A DNA stretch of 51,005 nucleotides from JBARRO01 sp049644265 (GCA_049644265.1 JBARRO010000201.1:1-51005), one strand, 5' to 3'. Positions 31,583 through 39,808 are shown, numbered from the stretch's first letter. Notes: generated by a model not told the origin, from the letters alone. Made by a program: numbers and translations.

Positions 31583-32047
31583 TTGTTCACTGAAGAAAAT
31601 CTTAAGAAACTCGAAGAGCTGAAGAAGAGGTATCCGACCACCCAGGCGCTCACCTTGCCTGTCCTGTGGCTAGCCCAGGAGCAGTTCGGCTACATTTCCG
31701 AAGAGACCATGAAGTATGTCGCCAAGCTGTTGAATGTGACGTACGGTCACATTCTCGGCGTCGTGACGTTCTACACGATGTTCCACTCGAAGCCGGTGGG
31801 GAAACGCCACATCGAAGTGTGCACGAATGTCTCTTGCATGCTTCGCGGCTCGGAAAAGATTGTGAACCATCTCGAACACCGTCTCGGTATCCATTGCGGA
31901 GAGACCTCGAACGACGGCCAGTGGACCCTTTCTGAAACGGAGTGCATGGGATCATGCGGCACTGCGCCCATGGTCGCGGTCGGCGAAAAGTATTACGAAA
32001 ACCTCACGCCGGATAAAGTTGATCAAGTTCTGAAGAATCTCTCATGA
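31583..32047 (+). CDS. nuoE: NADH-quinone oxidoreductase subunit E
   Basis: 154 residues from a TTG start; the in-frame stop TAA at 31562-31564 leaves almost no alternative. Thioredoxin-like [2Fe-2S] subunit with ligands in CTNVSCMLRGSE and TECMGSCGTAP, preceded by TLPVLWLAQEQFGYISEETM and GVVTFYTMFHSKPVGKRHIE. No Shine-Dalgarno before the TTG (AGTAACCGC). The stop overlaps the nuoF ATG by four bases. Confidence 0.95.
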   Translation: MFTEENLKKLEELKKRYPTTQALTLPVLWLAQEQFGYISEETMKYVAKLLNVTYGHILGVVTFYTMFHSKPVGKRHIEVCTNVSCMLRGSEKIVNHLEHRLGIHCGETSNDGQWTLSETECMGSCGTAPMVAVGEKYYENLTPDKVDQVLKNLS

Positions 32048-33357
32048 GCCAGCGACCGATCGACTCAGAAAAGCTGACGACCTGGACTCCGTTGATCCTT
32101 CCGGATATCAAGGATCTCCACCGGATCGATGTGTATCAGGCCAACGGTGGCTACAAGGCTTTGAAAAAAGCACTCCAGATGAAGCCGGAAGAAGTCACCG
32201 ATGAGGTCAAGAAGTCCGGCCTCCGTGGCAGGGGCGGAGCATGTTTCCCGACCGGGCTGAAGTGGACGTTCATGCCCAAGCAGACAACGAAACCCAAGTA
32301 CCTCTGCGTCAATGGCGATGAGTCGGAACCCGGAACGTTCAAGGATCGCCAGATTTTTGAATTCAACCCTCACCTCCTCATCGAGGGTACAATTATCGCA
32401 TGCTATGCGATGGGCATTACCACGGCGTACATTTATATACGTGGGGAATACTCGTACTGGGCGTCGTTGGTGGACAAGGCGCTGTCCGACGCCTATGCAA
32501 ACGGGTTTGTCGGCCAGAACATTTGCGGGTCCGGCTTTTCGACGAATATCTACGTCCACAAAGGTGCTGGCGCCTACATCTGCGGTGAGGAATCGGCGCT
32601 CATGAATTCCATTGAAGGAGAACGGGGTTATCCGCGGGTGAAGCCGCCGTTTCCTGCGCAGTACGGATTGTGGGGATGTCCGACCACCATCAATAATGTC
32701 GAAACAATTTCCAACGTGCCGGTGATTCTTGATAAAGGATGGGAGTGGTACTCGAAAATCGGCGTGCCGAAACATCCCGGTCCGATTCTTGTGGGGGTCA
32801 GCGGTCACGTCAACAATCCCGGTGTCTTTGAGATGCCGACAGGAGAGCCGTTGCTGGAGATTATCCACAAGTGGGCGGGCGGAGTCCCGGGGAACAAGGG
32901 AATCAAAGCCGTGATACCGGGCGGTTCCTCTACAATGATTCTCCGCGGCGAACAGCTCGAAGGAGTCCGGATGGACGCCGATTCGCTGAAGGCCGCCGGT
33001 TCTGCGGTCGGTACTGCCGGCCTGATTGTGATGGATGAAGACACGGACCTGATCAAAGTGTTGACACGTATCGCGAAGTTCTATTACCACGAATCATGCG
33101 GACAATGTACCCCGTGCCGTGAAGGAACGGGATGGATGTGGAAGATTCTTAAACGGTTTGAAACGAGCCAGGCTTCGGCCGGAGATGTCGACCTTCTGAT
33201 GGATGTGGCAAATAACGTCGAAGGAAACACCATCTGTGCGCTGGGGGATGCGGCCGCGTGGCCTGTGCAGGCAATGATCCGGCGCTTCAGGGATGAATTC
33301 GAGAAACGGACTACTCTCAAAGAGAAAGAGGTCGCTTCCGTCGAAGCTTCGGTGTAA
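32044..33357 (+). CDS. nuoF: NADH-quinone oxidoreductase subunit F
   Basis: 437 residues. NADH/FMN-binding 51-kDa subunit: GLRGRGGACFPTGLKW, CVNGDESEPGTFKDRQIFE, GAGAYICGEESALMNSIEGE, GYPRVKPPFPAQYGLWGCPT, and N3 cluster Cys in ESCGQCTPCREGTGW and NTICALGDAAAWP. Last nuo gene here: nuoG to nuoN do not follow, and the ECF sigma unit begins instead. Confidence 0.97.
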   Translation: MSQRPIDSEKLTTWTPLILPDIKDLHRIDVYQANGGYKALKKALQMKPEEVTDEVKKSGLRGRGGACFPTGLKWTFMPKQTTKPKYLCVNGDESEPGTFKDRQIFEFNPHLLIEGTIIACYAMGITTAYIYIRGEYSYWASLVDKALSDAYANGFVGQNICGSGFSTNIYVHKGAGAYICGEESALMNSIEGERGYPRVKPPFPAQYGLWGCPTTINNVETISNVPVILDKGWEWYSKIGVPKHPGPILVGVSGHVNNPGVFEMPTGEPLLEIIHKWAGGVPGNKGIKAVIPGGSSTMILRGEQLEGVRMDADSLKAAGSAVGTAGLIVMDEDTDLIKVLTRIAKFYYHESCGQCTPCREGTGWMWKILKRFETSQASAGDVDLLMDVANNVEGNTICALGDAAAWPVQAMIRRFRDEFEKRTTLKEKEVASVEASV

Positions 33358-33397
33358 CAACTCGACAAGATATGAGGACTCGTATGGTTTCAGGGCT

Positions 33398-33428
33398 GTT
33401 GCTCGGGCAACGGACGCCCGCCTACGAG
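33398..33428 (+). repeat. Hairpin with CCTACGAG tail
   Basis: GTTGC-TCGG-GCAAC and CGGGC...GCCCG (33404-33420) are alternative stems, followed by CCTACGAG. Looks like a diverged relative of the hairpin family at 20190-20486. Lies between nuoF and the sigma-factor promoter. Confidence 0.45.
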
Positions 33429-33456
33429 TTCTTTCTTTTCTACGCTGGTCAGAACG

Positions 33457-33484
33457 GGAACTCCGCAGGTTACAGAGCGTCTAA
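33457..33484 (+). promoter_or_regulatory. Sigma-E-type promoter upstream of the ECF sigma gene
   Basis: GGAACTC (33457-33463), exactly 16 bases, TCTAA (33480-33484). This matches the known E. coli sigma-E consensus GGAACTT-N16-TCTRA with one mismatch, placed where an autoregulated ECF gene should have it. Confidence 0.75.
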
Positions 33485-33672
33485 ACTTCTGCAACCTGGT
33501 GTTCTGTAAGTTCTATCGGGAACGTGGAAAAGAGATCGTGAAAATGAGAATCTTCAGCAGCGAAGCCATCCTGGGAGTCATTCCGCAATTGTGGAACATC
33601 GGCCCGGTGGCGCTGGATGGCATTCCCGAAGAGGGAAAATCGACATCGATACGGAGATCGACCGGCAGAACG

Positions 33673-34290
33673 ATGGAACAACAGACAAAAGGCCAGACAG
33701 TAACGCGTGCGAACGACGTTGCCCTTGACCAGAAGAGCGATGAGGTCTTGATTACGCTGTTCCAGACCGGAGATCAAGGGGTGTACAAGATCCTCGTCCA
33801 GCGATACCAGGAACGGATTCGGAATCTGCTCTATTCCATTTTTCACGATGATCATGCCATCGAAGACATGACCCAGGAAGTGTTCATCAAGGCGTATGAG
33901 GCGCTTCCGAGGTTTCGCTTTGAGTCGTCGTTCTATACCTGGCTTTACAGGATCGCCGTGAACAGGGGTCGGGATGAAATGCGGAAGCGAAGATTTCGGA
34001 AGTTCTTTTCGTTCCAGCATCTTGACGAAACCGTGTTCAAAGAACTCCAGACAAAGATGGCGGTCAACCCGGAAAACCGGGATACGGAGGAGCTGGTTGC
34101 ACTCGGGCTCAAGGCGCTGCCCGAGAAATTCCGGCTTGCAGTCGTCCTAAAGGACATCGACGGATTATCCTATGAAGAAATTGCGGAAGTCATGCAATGT
34201 GAAATCGGCACGGTGAAGTCACGTCTTTCCCGTGCCCGCGCGATGTTGCGAAAATCACTGCAGCCGCTACTGCAGGAGGTATCGTCATGA
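33673..34290 (+). CDS. ECF RNA polymerase sigma factor (RpoE-like)
   Basis: 205 residues from ATG 33673. Sigma region 2 with YQERIRNLLYSIFHDDHAIE, DMTQEVFIKAYEALPRFRFE and SSFYTWLYRIAVNRGRDEMR; region 4 with LKALPEKFRLAVVLKDIDGL, SYEEIAEVMQCEIGTVKSRL and SRARAML. The frame stays open upstream (ATG 33544, GTG 33499), so a longer product of up to 263 residues is possible; the 33673 start gives the usual ECF length. The stop overlaps the next ATG by four bases, coupling it to a membrane protein with anti-sigma features. The sigma-E-type promoter upstream points to autoregulation. Confidence 0.9.
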   Translation: MEQQTKGQTVTRANDVALDQKSDEVLITLFQTGDQGVYKILVQRYQERIRNLLYSIFHDDHAIEDMTQEVFIKAYEALPRFRFESSFYTWLYRIAVNRGRDEMRKRRFRKFFSFQHLDETVFKELQTKMAVNPENRDTEELVALGLKALPEKFRLAVVLKDIDGLSYEEIAEVMQCEIGTVKSRLSRARAMLRKSLQPLLQEVSS

Positions 34291-35717
34291 ATCCATGGTC
34301 ACCCGAAAAACTTTCTCTGAAACTCTCATCCTACATCGACGGAGTTCTTTCGGAAACCGAGCGGAAGGATCTCGAAGCATATCTCCTGACGCATCCCGAC
34401 GCTCAACGGGAGCTTGCAGAGTTGAAAAACCTCAAGAACCTGGTTTCTGCGAAGCCTCCGCTTGAACCGGATCCCGCGTTCTGGACGCGGTTTTCGGTGA
34501 TGCTGGAAAAGCACAGGGAAGCTGAACAAAACCTTCTCCCATTCCCGCGAAAATACCTGCCTGCGGTTCTTTCGCTGGGCCTTGGCCTGGTGCTCGTTGT
34601 CGCCATCCTGACCGTTCAGAATCGTCTGCCGCTTCTGCAGTTTGTCAGCGAGAAGACCGAGGCCGTGAAGCAGGTATACAATGAGGGCATTCTCAAAGGT
34701 TCGATTCTTCCCCTCTTCTCCCATATCGATAAAAATCAGGTTCTGCAGTTTGCTCTCTTTGGCGTGCTGCCGATGGACGCAAACGCCGAGACTTCGCTCC
34801 GTGTGGATGAGAAGGCGGAAAAGGGCTATCGCATCGAGGTCGGCCGACCGGTGAAAGACAATCTCCGACGCGTCACGATGGATGAATTCCTCAGCGAAGT
34901 GAGGCCTACAGCGGAACAAAAAGGCACGATCGATTCATTGTTGGACTTTGCCCGTCACAGAATTGAAGGATCTGTTCTGGTTGGAGACAACGATGTTGTT
35001 GCCATCAATGCAGACCTGGCGCAGCTCAACCGCGTCATGGTTTCCAGCATTGCGGCCTGTCTGGAGACTCCGCAGCGTGCCAGGTTCGGAAAACTTCTTG
35101 TGTCAAAGGATGCGCCGTACATGATTTCCTCGAAAGGCCACATTCCTGCAACACCGGAGAAAATCTTCGAGAACATCAGGCGGATGCCTCACGAGGATCA
35201 CTTTGTTGTCGTCACTCCGGAGACTTTGCTCTACTCCCAGATCAACGTGGACATGGGACGAATCCGTCGGGAGATCGAACAGAACGTCAATTTTCAGAAG
35301 GACGTTCAGGTGACGCGTGAGCGGATCCTCCGCAGGTTCGCCCGCAGCGAACTTGGGGGAATTCCGAGATTCACGGCCAAGGCGGGCGCTGAGACGCCGG
35401 GTTTCATAAGCGTTGAAATTGAGAATCGTTGGATGCCCGCTGTTCCCGATCCGGAGCAGCTTCATGTGGTTGTCATGCCCCGCATGCGGCGAATGGTGAT
35501 TCCGCAGCCAAGAATGGAGGGCTATGAGTTTCGCGTGTTCAGTGATTCCAGCGGGCCCGAGGGAATTCCAACTGTGCAGTTCTTCCGATTCGGGCAGCGG
35601 GGTGAATTCAACGTGGATTCGGGCGAAGCCGGCTTCCACGGTGGCGTTCATGTTGGAATCCAGCAACGCGCAAAACCAGACAGTCTCGGACACCAGGTGC
35701 GAGTTCGGGAGCGTTAG
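34287..35717 (+). CDS. Probable anti-sigma factor with a large extracytoplasmic domain
   Basis: 476 residues. N-terminal cytoplasmic helical part (about 1-75: LSSYIDGVLSETERKDLEAY, LLTHPDAQRELAELKNLKNL) resembles the anti-sigma domain of ZAS-type regulators but has no zinc-binding His/Cys set. One membrane helix (about 88-108, YLPAVLSLGLGLVLVVAILT) is followed by about 365 extracytoplasmic residues that I do not recognise, with helical and Arg-rich stretches (RILRRFARSELGGIPRF, MPRMRRMVIPQPRMEG). It begins inside the sigma stop codon, so it very likely binds that sigma factor at the membrane until a signal releases it. A terminator follows. Confidence 0.75.
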   Translation: MNPWSPEKLSLKLSSYIDGVLSETERKDLEAYLLTHPDAQRELAELKNLKNLVSAKPPLEPDPAFWTRFSVMLEKHREAEQNLLPFPRKYLPAVLSLGLGLVLVVAILTVQNRLPLLQFVSEKTEAVKQVYNEGILKGSILPLFSHIDKNQVLQFALFGVLPMDANAETSLRVDEKAEKGYRIEVGRPVKDNLRRVTMDEFLSEVRPTAEQKGTIDSLLDFARHRIEGSVLVGDNDVVAINADLAQLNRVMVSSIAACLETPQRARFGKLLVSKDAPYMISSKGHIPATPEKIFENIRRMPHEDHFVVVTPETLLYSQINVDMGRIRREIEQNVNFQKDVQVTRERILRRFARSELGGIPRFTAKAGAETPGFISVEIENRWMPAVPDPEQLHVVVMPRMRRMVIPQPRMEGYEFRVFSDSSGPEGIPTVQFFRFGQRGEFNVDSGEAGFHGGVHVGIQQRAKPDSLGHQVRVRER

Positions 35718-35741
35718 CGAAAAGCGGTCAGCTGTTTCTTT

Positions 35742-35785
35742 TGAGAACACGCCGTTTGGGATATTCCAGACGGCGTTTCTCTTTA
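35742..35785 (+). terminator. Rho-independent terminator of the sigma/anti-sigma unit
   Basis: GAGAA (35742-35746) and ACGCCGT (35748-35754) pair with ACGGCGT (35769-35775) and TTCTC (35776-35780), one unpaired C, followed by TTTAT. Confidence 0.75.
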
Positions 35786-35843
35786 TAGAAGGGGGACGAA
35801 TCGTCGGACGGCCGGACATCCTCGTCGCACACCGCTTTTTGCG

Positions 35844-35872
35844 TTGACTTTTGGGCAAAAGTGAGCTATCTT
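35844..35872 (+). promoter_or_regulatory. Promoter of the rplM-rpsI(-rpsB-tsf) unit
   Basis: TTGACT (35844-35849), 17 bases, TATCTT (35867-35872); leader of about 67 bases before rplM. Confidence 0.75.
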
Positions 35873-35946
35873 TAAAAGCTTTACGACCCGCTATGGATTT
35901 GGCGGGCGAAAGAGGTTCGCCGACAATTCGTTTTGGGAGATTTTGA

Positions 35947-36387
35947 GTGGAAACATCGACAAGAACAAGATTCTTCAAGCCTGAAGAAGTGCCACAGAAA
36001 TGGTACGTCGTCAATGCCGAAGGGCAGACATTGGGACGTATTGCTTCGCACGTCGCACGGATTCTTCGGGGAAAACACAAACCGCAGTTCACCCCGAATT
36101 TCGACCTGGGTGACTTCGTCATTGTCGTCAATGCCGAAAAGGTCAAGGTCACCGGTAAACGGACCGAGTTGAAAGAATTGTACCACAACACCGGCTATCC
36201 CGGCGGCGCCCGGTTTGAATCGTTCAAGGACCTCATCAAAACGAAGCCCGAGTATGTGATGGAGCATGCGGTGAAGGGAATGATTCCTCACAACCGACTC
36301 GGACGACAGATCATCAAGAAACTCAAAGTCTATCGGGGTGCAGAACACCCCCATGCGGCACAGCAACCTGAACCCTTATCATTCTGA
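35947..36387 (+). CDS. rplM: 50S ribosomal protein L13
   Basis: 146 residues from a GTG start. WYVVNAEGQTLGRIASHVAR, GKHKPQFTPNFDLGDFVIVV, VNAEKVKVTGKR and VKGMIPHNRLGRQIIKKLKV are family blocks. Stop and rpsI start share one base (TGATGG). Confidence 0.97.
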   Translation: METSTRTRFFKPEEVPQKWYVVNAEGQTLGRIASHVARILRGKHKPQFTPNFDLGDFVIVVNAEKVKVTGKRTELKELYHNTGYPGGARFESFKDLIKTKPEYVMEHAVKGMIPHNRLGRQIIKKLKVYRGAEHPHAAQQPEPLSF

Positions 36388-36791
36388 TGGCTGGAACGAA
36401 CTCCATGGAAATAATGATTACGGTAGGCCGTCGCAAGAACGCCGTTGCGCGCGTCAAGCTGACGGACGGATCCGGGAAGATCACAATCAACGACAAAGAC
36501 ATTGAGCAATACTTTCCCGTGGAGACACAACGCGGAGAGGTGCTGAAGCCCTTCCATGCGACTGAAACCATGGGTCGCTATGATGTGAAAGTGCGTGTGA
36601 ACGGAGGAGGAGTTGCCGGACAGGCCGGAGCGATCAGACTCGGCATTGCCCGTTCTCTCGTTGCCCTCGATGAGGACCTTCGGTCACAGTTGCGGAATGC
36701 AGGACTCCTGACCCGCGACCCGCGCATGGTAGAACGCAAGAAGTACGGACAGAAAAAAGCGCGTAAGCGGTTCCAGTTCTCGAAGAGATAA
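36387..36791 (+). CDS. rpsI: 30S ribosomal protein S9
   Basis: 134 residues with ITVGRRKNAVARVKLTDGSG, VNGGGVAGQAGAIRLGIARS and the basic end ERKKYGQKKARKRFQFSKR that reaches the P-site tRNA. It keeps the usual rplM-rpsI pairing; the in-frame ATG at 36405 would drop six residues. Confidence 0.97.
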   Translation: MAGTNSMEIMITVGRRKNAVARVKLTDGSGKITINDKDIEQYFPVETQRGEVLKPFHATETMGRYDVKVRVNGGGVAGQAGAIRLGIARSLVALDEDLRSQLRNAGLLTRDPRMVERKKYGQKKARKRFQFSKR

Positions 36792-36803
36792 TTCTTTTAA
36801 AGC

Positions 36804-36852
36804 AGTATCCAGTTTCAGACTGTAAACTCGAAACTGGCAGCTCCTAACTTTT
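36804..36852 (+). repeat. Degenerate tandem heptamer array (7 units) before rpsB
   Basis: AGTATCC, AGTTTCA, GACTGTA, AACTCGA, AACTGGC, AGCTCCT, AACTTTT with no slip. AACTCGA and AACTTTT also occur in the tsaD array. Ends 110 bases before rpsB. Confidence 0.75.
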
Positions 36853-36890
36853 TCACCATCAATCATATTCCCTGATTCAACCGGCAGTGT

Positions 36891-36911
36891 GGTCCCGACG
36901 ACGTCGGAACC
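36891..36911. repeat. CCGAC-type palindrome in the rpsB leader
   Basis: GGTCCCGAC-GAC-GTCGGAACC with one mismatch. Similar to the 17-base palindrome inside the broken tRNA at 878-894 (CCCGAC-ATT-GTCGGG). Confidence 0.55.
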
Positions 36912-36962
36912 ATTCCGGACGAAGACGACGGGAATAGTAGACTAACTGAAAGGATTTACTAA

Positions 36963-37721
36963 ATGCCTCGTGTAGAACTCGAAGCCCTTCTCCAGGCGGG
37001 GGCTCATTTCGGCCATCTTACCCGCCGCTGGAATCCCAAAATGAAGCCCTTCATCTTCATGGAACGCAACGGGATTCATATCATCGATTTGAAAAAGACT
37101 CAGGAAATGGTGGAAGGGGCATGCAATGCCGTTTCCAACATCGTCGCTGAGAACAAACGGGCTCTGTTCGTTGGAACCAAGCAGCAGGCCAAGGACGTTG
37201 TCCGCGAAGAAGCGAATCGGTGCGGGGCATTTTATGCGACCGAACGCTGGCTGGGCGGCATGCTCACCAACTTCAGCACAATCCGAAAAAGTGTCAAGCG
37301 GTTAACGAATATCGAGAAGATGGAGACCGACGGGACCTTCGAGAGCATCACCAAGAAGGAGCGGTTGTTCCTCAATCGTGAGCGTGAAAAGCTTCAGGAT
37401 GTCCTGTCCGGCGTGGTGGAAATGTCGCGTTTGCCGGGTTTTCTGTTTGTTGTTGATGTGAAAAAGGAAGCGATCGCCGTCAAGGAAGCCAAGAGACTGG
37501 GAATTCCCGTCGTTGCGATCGTCGATACCAATACTGACCCCGACCCCATTGATTATCCCATCCCGGCGAACGACGATGCACTGAAATCCGTGCAGCTGAT
37601 CACCAAAGCCATTGCGGATGCAGTCCTCGAGGGAAGTCAGCGCGCCGCGTCGAAGCGAGCCGAAGAGGCAGAGGCTGCGGCGACGGAGCGAGCGGGTTCG
37701 GAAGCAACCGAGAAAATGTAA
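36963..37721 (+). CDS. rpsB: 30S ribosomal protein S2
   Basis: 252 residues. LLQAGAHFGHLTRRWNPKMK, FIFMERNGIHIIDLKKTQ, RWLGGMLTNFSTIRKSVKRL, LPGFLFVVDVKKEAIAVKEA and IPVVAIVDTNTDPDPIDYPI are the S2 signature. A Glu/Ala-rich tail (KRAEEAEAAATERAGSEATE) extends it beyond the E. coli-like core. Followed after 23 bases by tsf, as almost everywhere. Confidence 0.98.
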   Translation: MPRVELEALLQAGAHFGHLTRRWNPKMKPFIFMERNGIHIIDLKKTQEMVEGACNAVSNIVAENKRALFVGTKQQAKDVVREEANRCGAFYATERWLGGMLTNFSTIRKSVKRLTNIEKMETDGTFESITKKERLFLNREREKLQDVLSGVVEMSRLPGFLFVVDVKKEAIAVKEAKRLGIPVVAIVDTNTDPDPIDYPIPANDDALKSVQLITKAIADAVLEGSQRAASKRAEEAEAAATERAGSEATEKM

Positions 37722-37744
37722 GTAAAGGAGGATGTGTTAGCGGT

Positions 37745-38350
37745 ATGGCAGCGATTTCAAGCGAGACCGTAAGACAATTACGGGAGAAGACAGGCGCCGG
37801 AATGATGGACTGCAAAAGGGCGCTGCAGGAAACCGGCGGCGATATGGACGCCGCGATCGAATACCTTCGGAAAAAAGGCGCGGCGACAGCCGCGAAGAGG
37901 GCAGACAAGGAGACCAACCAGGGAGTCGTCGAATCGTACATTCACGCGGGTGGACGCATCGGTGCGATGGTTGAGCTCAATTGCGAAACGGACTTCGTGG
38001 CGAAAACACCCGGCTTCAAGCAGCTTGCACACGATATCGCGATGCAGATTGCTGCAATGAGCCCGCTCTGCGTGTCGCGCGACCAGATTGAGAAATCCGT
38101 TATCGACAAGGAAATGGAAATCTACAAGTCGCAGGCCCAGAATGAGGGCAAACCGGCACAGATTGCGGAAAAAATTGCCCAAGGAAGGTTGGAGAAATAC
38201 TACCAGGAGTCCGTTCTTCTCGAGCAGAGTTTCATCAAGGATTCGGGCAAGACCATCAAGGATCTGATTGATGAAGAGACGGCGAAAGTAGGTGAGAAGA
38301 TTTCGATCCGCAGATTCCTGCGGTACCACCTTGGAGAGAATTCCCACTAA
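37745..38350 (+). CDS. tsf: Elongation factor Ts, short form
   Basis: 201 residues against about 280 in E. coli. N-terminal UBA-like part SSETVRQLREKTGAGMMDCK and TDF core (VELNCETDFVAKTPGFKQLA, SPLCVSRDQI) are present; the C-terminal half is shortened, as in Thermus and several FCB-group bacteria, so this is not a truncation. It exchanges GDP on EF-Tu. Terminator follows. Confidence 0.96.
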   Translation: MAAISSETVRQLREKTGAGMMDCKRALQETGGDMDAAIEYLRKKGAATAAKRADKETNQGVVESYIHAGGRIGAMVELNCETDFVAKTPGFKQLAHDIAMQIAAMSPLCVSRDQIEKSVIDKEMEIYKSQAQNEGKPAQIAEKIAQGRLEKYYQESVLLEQSFIKDSGKTIKDLIDEETAKVGEKISIRRFLRYHLGENSH

Positions 38351-38362
38351 ATATTCCTTATC

Positions 38363-38389
38363 ATCCCGAAGCGATTCGGGATTTTTTTT
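38363..38389 (+). terminator. Rho-independent terminator of tsf
   Basis: ATCCCGAA-GCGA-TTCGGGAT with a run of eight T. It stands only 19 bases before pyrH, for which no separate promoter was seen, so some read-through is likely. Confidence 0.88.
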
Positions 38390-38407
38390 GCCCTATTTGG
38401 AACAACG

Positions 38408-39142
38408 ATGAAAGAACTGAAGTACAAAAGAATCCTGCTGAAGCTGAGCGGCGAATCCCTGATGGGGGAAAAGGACTACGGGATTGATTCAAAAATCCTG
38501 AACCGCTATGCGGAGGAGATCGTCAAGGTCCGGAACGTCGGGGCGGAGATCGGCATTGTGATCGGCGGCGGGAACATCTACCGTGGCATTGAGAATTCCT
38601 CCGACGGTATCGACAAGGTCACCGGCGACCACATGGGGATGCTGGCAACCGTCATCAACGCGCTTGCCCTCCAGAGCGCTCTGGAGCATAAGGGCGTGAA
38701 GACCCGGTGCCTCACATCGATCAACATGGAGAAAATCGCGGAACCGTTCATTCGTCGAAGGGCAATCCGGCACCTGGAAAAAGGAAGAATTGTGATTTTT
38801 GCCGCTGGCACCGGAAATCCGTACTTTACGACCGATACGGCTGCAGTCCTGAGAGCGATCGAGATCGAGGCCAACGTGATCCTCAAGGGAACGCGCGTGG
38901 ACGGAATTTTTGACAGCGATCCGGAACAGAACGAAGCGGCTATTCATTTTCCCGAGATTTCGTATGCTGACGTTCTGAAAAAAGACCTCCGCATCATGGA
39001 TCTCACGGCCATCACGCTGTCGAAAGAGAATAAGCTTCCCATGATTGTGTTCAACATGAACAAACCAGACAATCTGCAGAAGATCGTACAGGGAGAGCCG
39101 GTGGGATCGAAAGTGATGGAGTTCCCGACTCTGGCTCATTAG
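38408..39142 (+). CDS. pyrH: Uridylate kinase
   Basis: 244 residues, amino-acid-kinase fold. KRILLKLSGESLMG, IGIVIGGGNIYRG, GDHMGMLATVINALALQSAL, VIFAAGTGNPYFTTDTAAVL and ILKGTRVDGIFDSDPEQN are UMP kinase landmarks. It makes UDP from UMP and is allosterically controlled in the family. It stands in the conserved rpsB-tsf-pyrH-frr order. Confidence 0.98.
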   Translation: MKELKYKRILLKLSGESLMGEKDYGIDSKILNRYAEEIVKVRNVGAEIGIVIGGGNIYRGIENSSDGIDKVTGDHMGMLATVINALALQSALEHKGVKTRCLTSINMEKIAEPFIRRRAIRHLEKGRIVIFAAGTGNPYFTTDTAAVLRAIEIEANVILKGTRVDGIFDSDPEQNEAAIHFPEISYADVLKKDLRIMDLTAITLSKENKLPMIVFNMNKPDNLQKIVQGEPVGSKVMEFPTLAH

Positions 39143-39179
39143 TGTTGTCAGACCCATTCATCATTATCGCAGGCACCGT

Positions 39180-39743
39180 ATGAAGAATGTAAAAGACATC
39201 CTGAAGAATGCCGAAGACAGAATGAAAAAGGCGGTTGAAGTGGTACGGGAAGAGCTCATTAGAATCCGCACCGGAAAAGCGACGACGGCGCTGCTCGACA
39301 GCGTCAAGGTGGACTATTACGGCTCCCTCGTTCCTTTGAAACAGATCGCGAGTGTCGGAACCCCCGACGTGCATACCATCTCGGTTCAGCCGTGGGAAAA
39401 AGCCATGCTCGGGCCGATCGAAAAGGCCATCCTCAACGCCAACCTGGGCCTTAACCCGGCAAACGACGGAACGCTGGTTCGCGTCCCGATTCCGCCCCTC
39501 AACGAAGAACGTCGCCGGGAGCTTGTCAAGCTGGTCAAGAAATTCGGGGAGGAAGGGAAAATCGCCATCAGGAACGTTCGTCGGGATGGGATTGAACATC
39601 TGAAGAAAGCGGAGAAGGATGAGCATTTGTCAGAGGATGATCGCAAACGCGGCGAGCTTGAAGCGCAGAAGCTCACGGACAAGTACACCAAGGATATTGA
39701 TGCCCTGCTGACGACAAAAGAGAAGGAAATTATGGAGGTGTAG
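39180..39743 (+). CDS. frr: Ribosome recycling factor
   Basis: 187 residues. RMKKAVEVVREELIRIRTGK, LLDSVKVDYYGSLVPLKQIA, ISVQPWEKAMLGPIEKAILN and VRVPIPPLNEERRRELVKLV are the family signature. It splits post-termination ribosomes with EF-G. Confidence 0.98.
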   Translation: MKNVKDILKNAEDRMKKAVEVVREELIRIRTGKATTALLDSVKVDYYGSLVPLKQIASVGTPDVHTISVQPWEKAMLGPIEKAILNANLGLNPANDGTLVRVPIPPLNEERRRELVKLVKKFGEEGKIAIRNVRRDGIEHLKKAEKDEHLSEDDRKRGELEAQKLTDKYTKDIDALLTTKEKEIMEV

Positions 39744-39750
39744 GACAGAG

Positions 39751-39778
39751 CTTTCAGCAGTCAGCAATCAGAATTGGA
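39751..39778 (+). repeat. Short degenerate heptamer array (4 units) after frr
   Basis: CTTTCAG, CAGTCAG, CAATCAG, AATTGGA. Directly precedes the terminator stem. Confidence 0.55.
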
Positions 39779-39779
39779 G

Positions 39780-39808
39780 ATCCCCGATCGTGAGGTCGGG
39801 GATTTTTG
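39780..39808 (+). terminator. Rho-independent terminator of pyrH-frr
   Basis: ATCCCCGA (39780-39787) pairs with TCGGGGAT (39796-39803), followed by TTTTTG. Confidence 0.88.

Noticed and set aside
37745..38350. EF-Ts truncated by mutation
   Set aside because: The 201-residue form with a clean C-terminus and a terminator is the normal short EF-Ts of several phyla.
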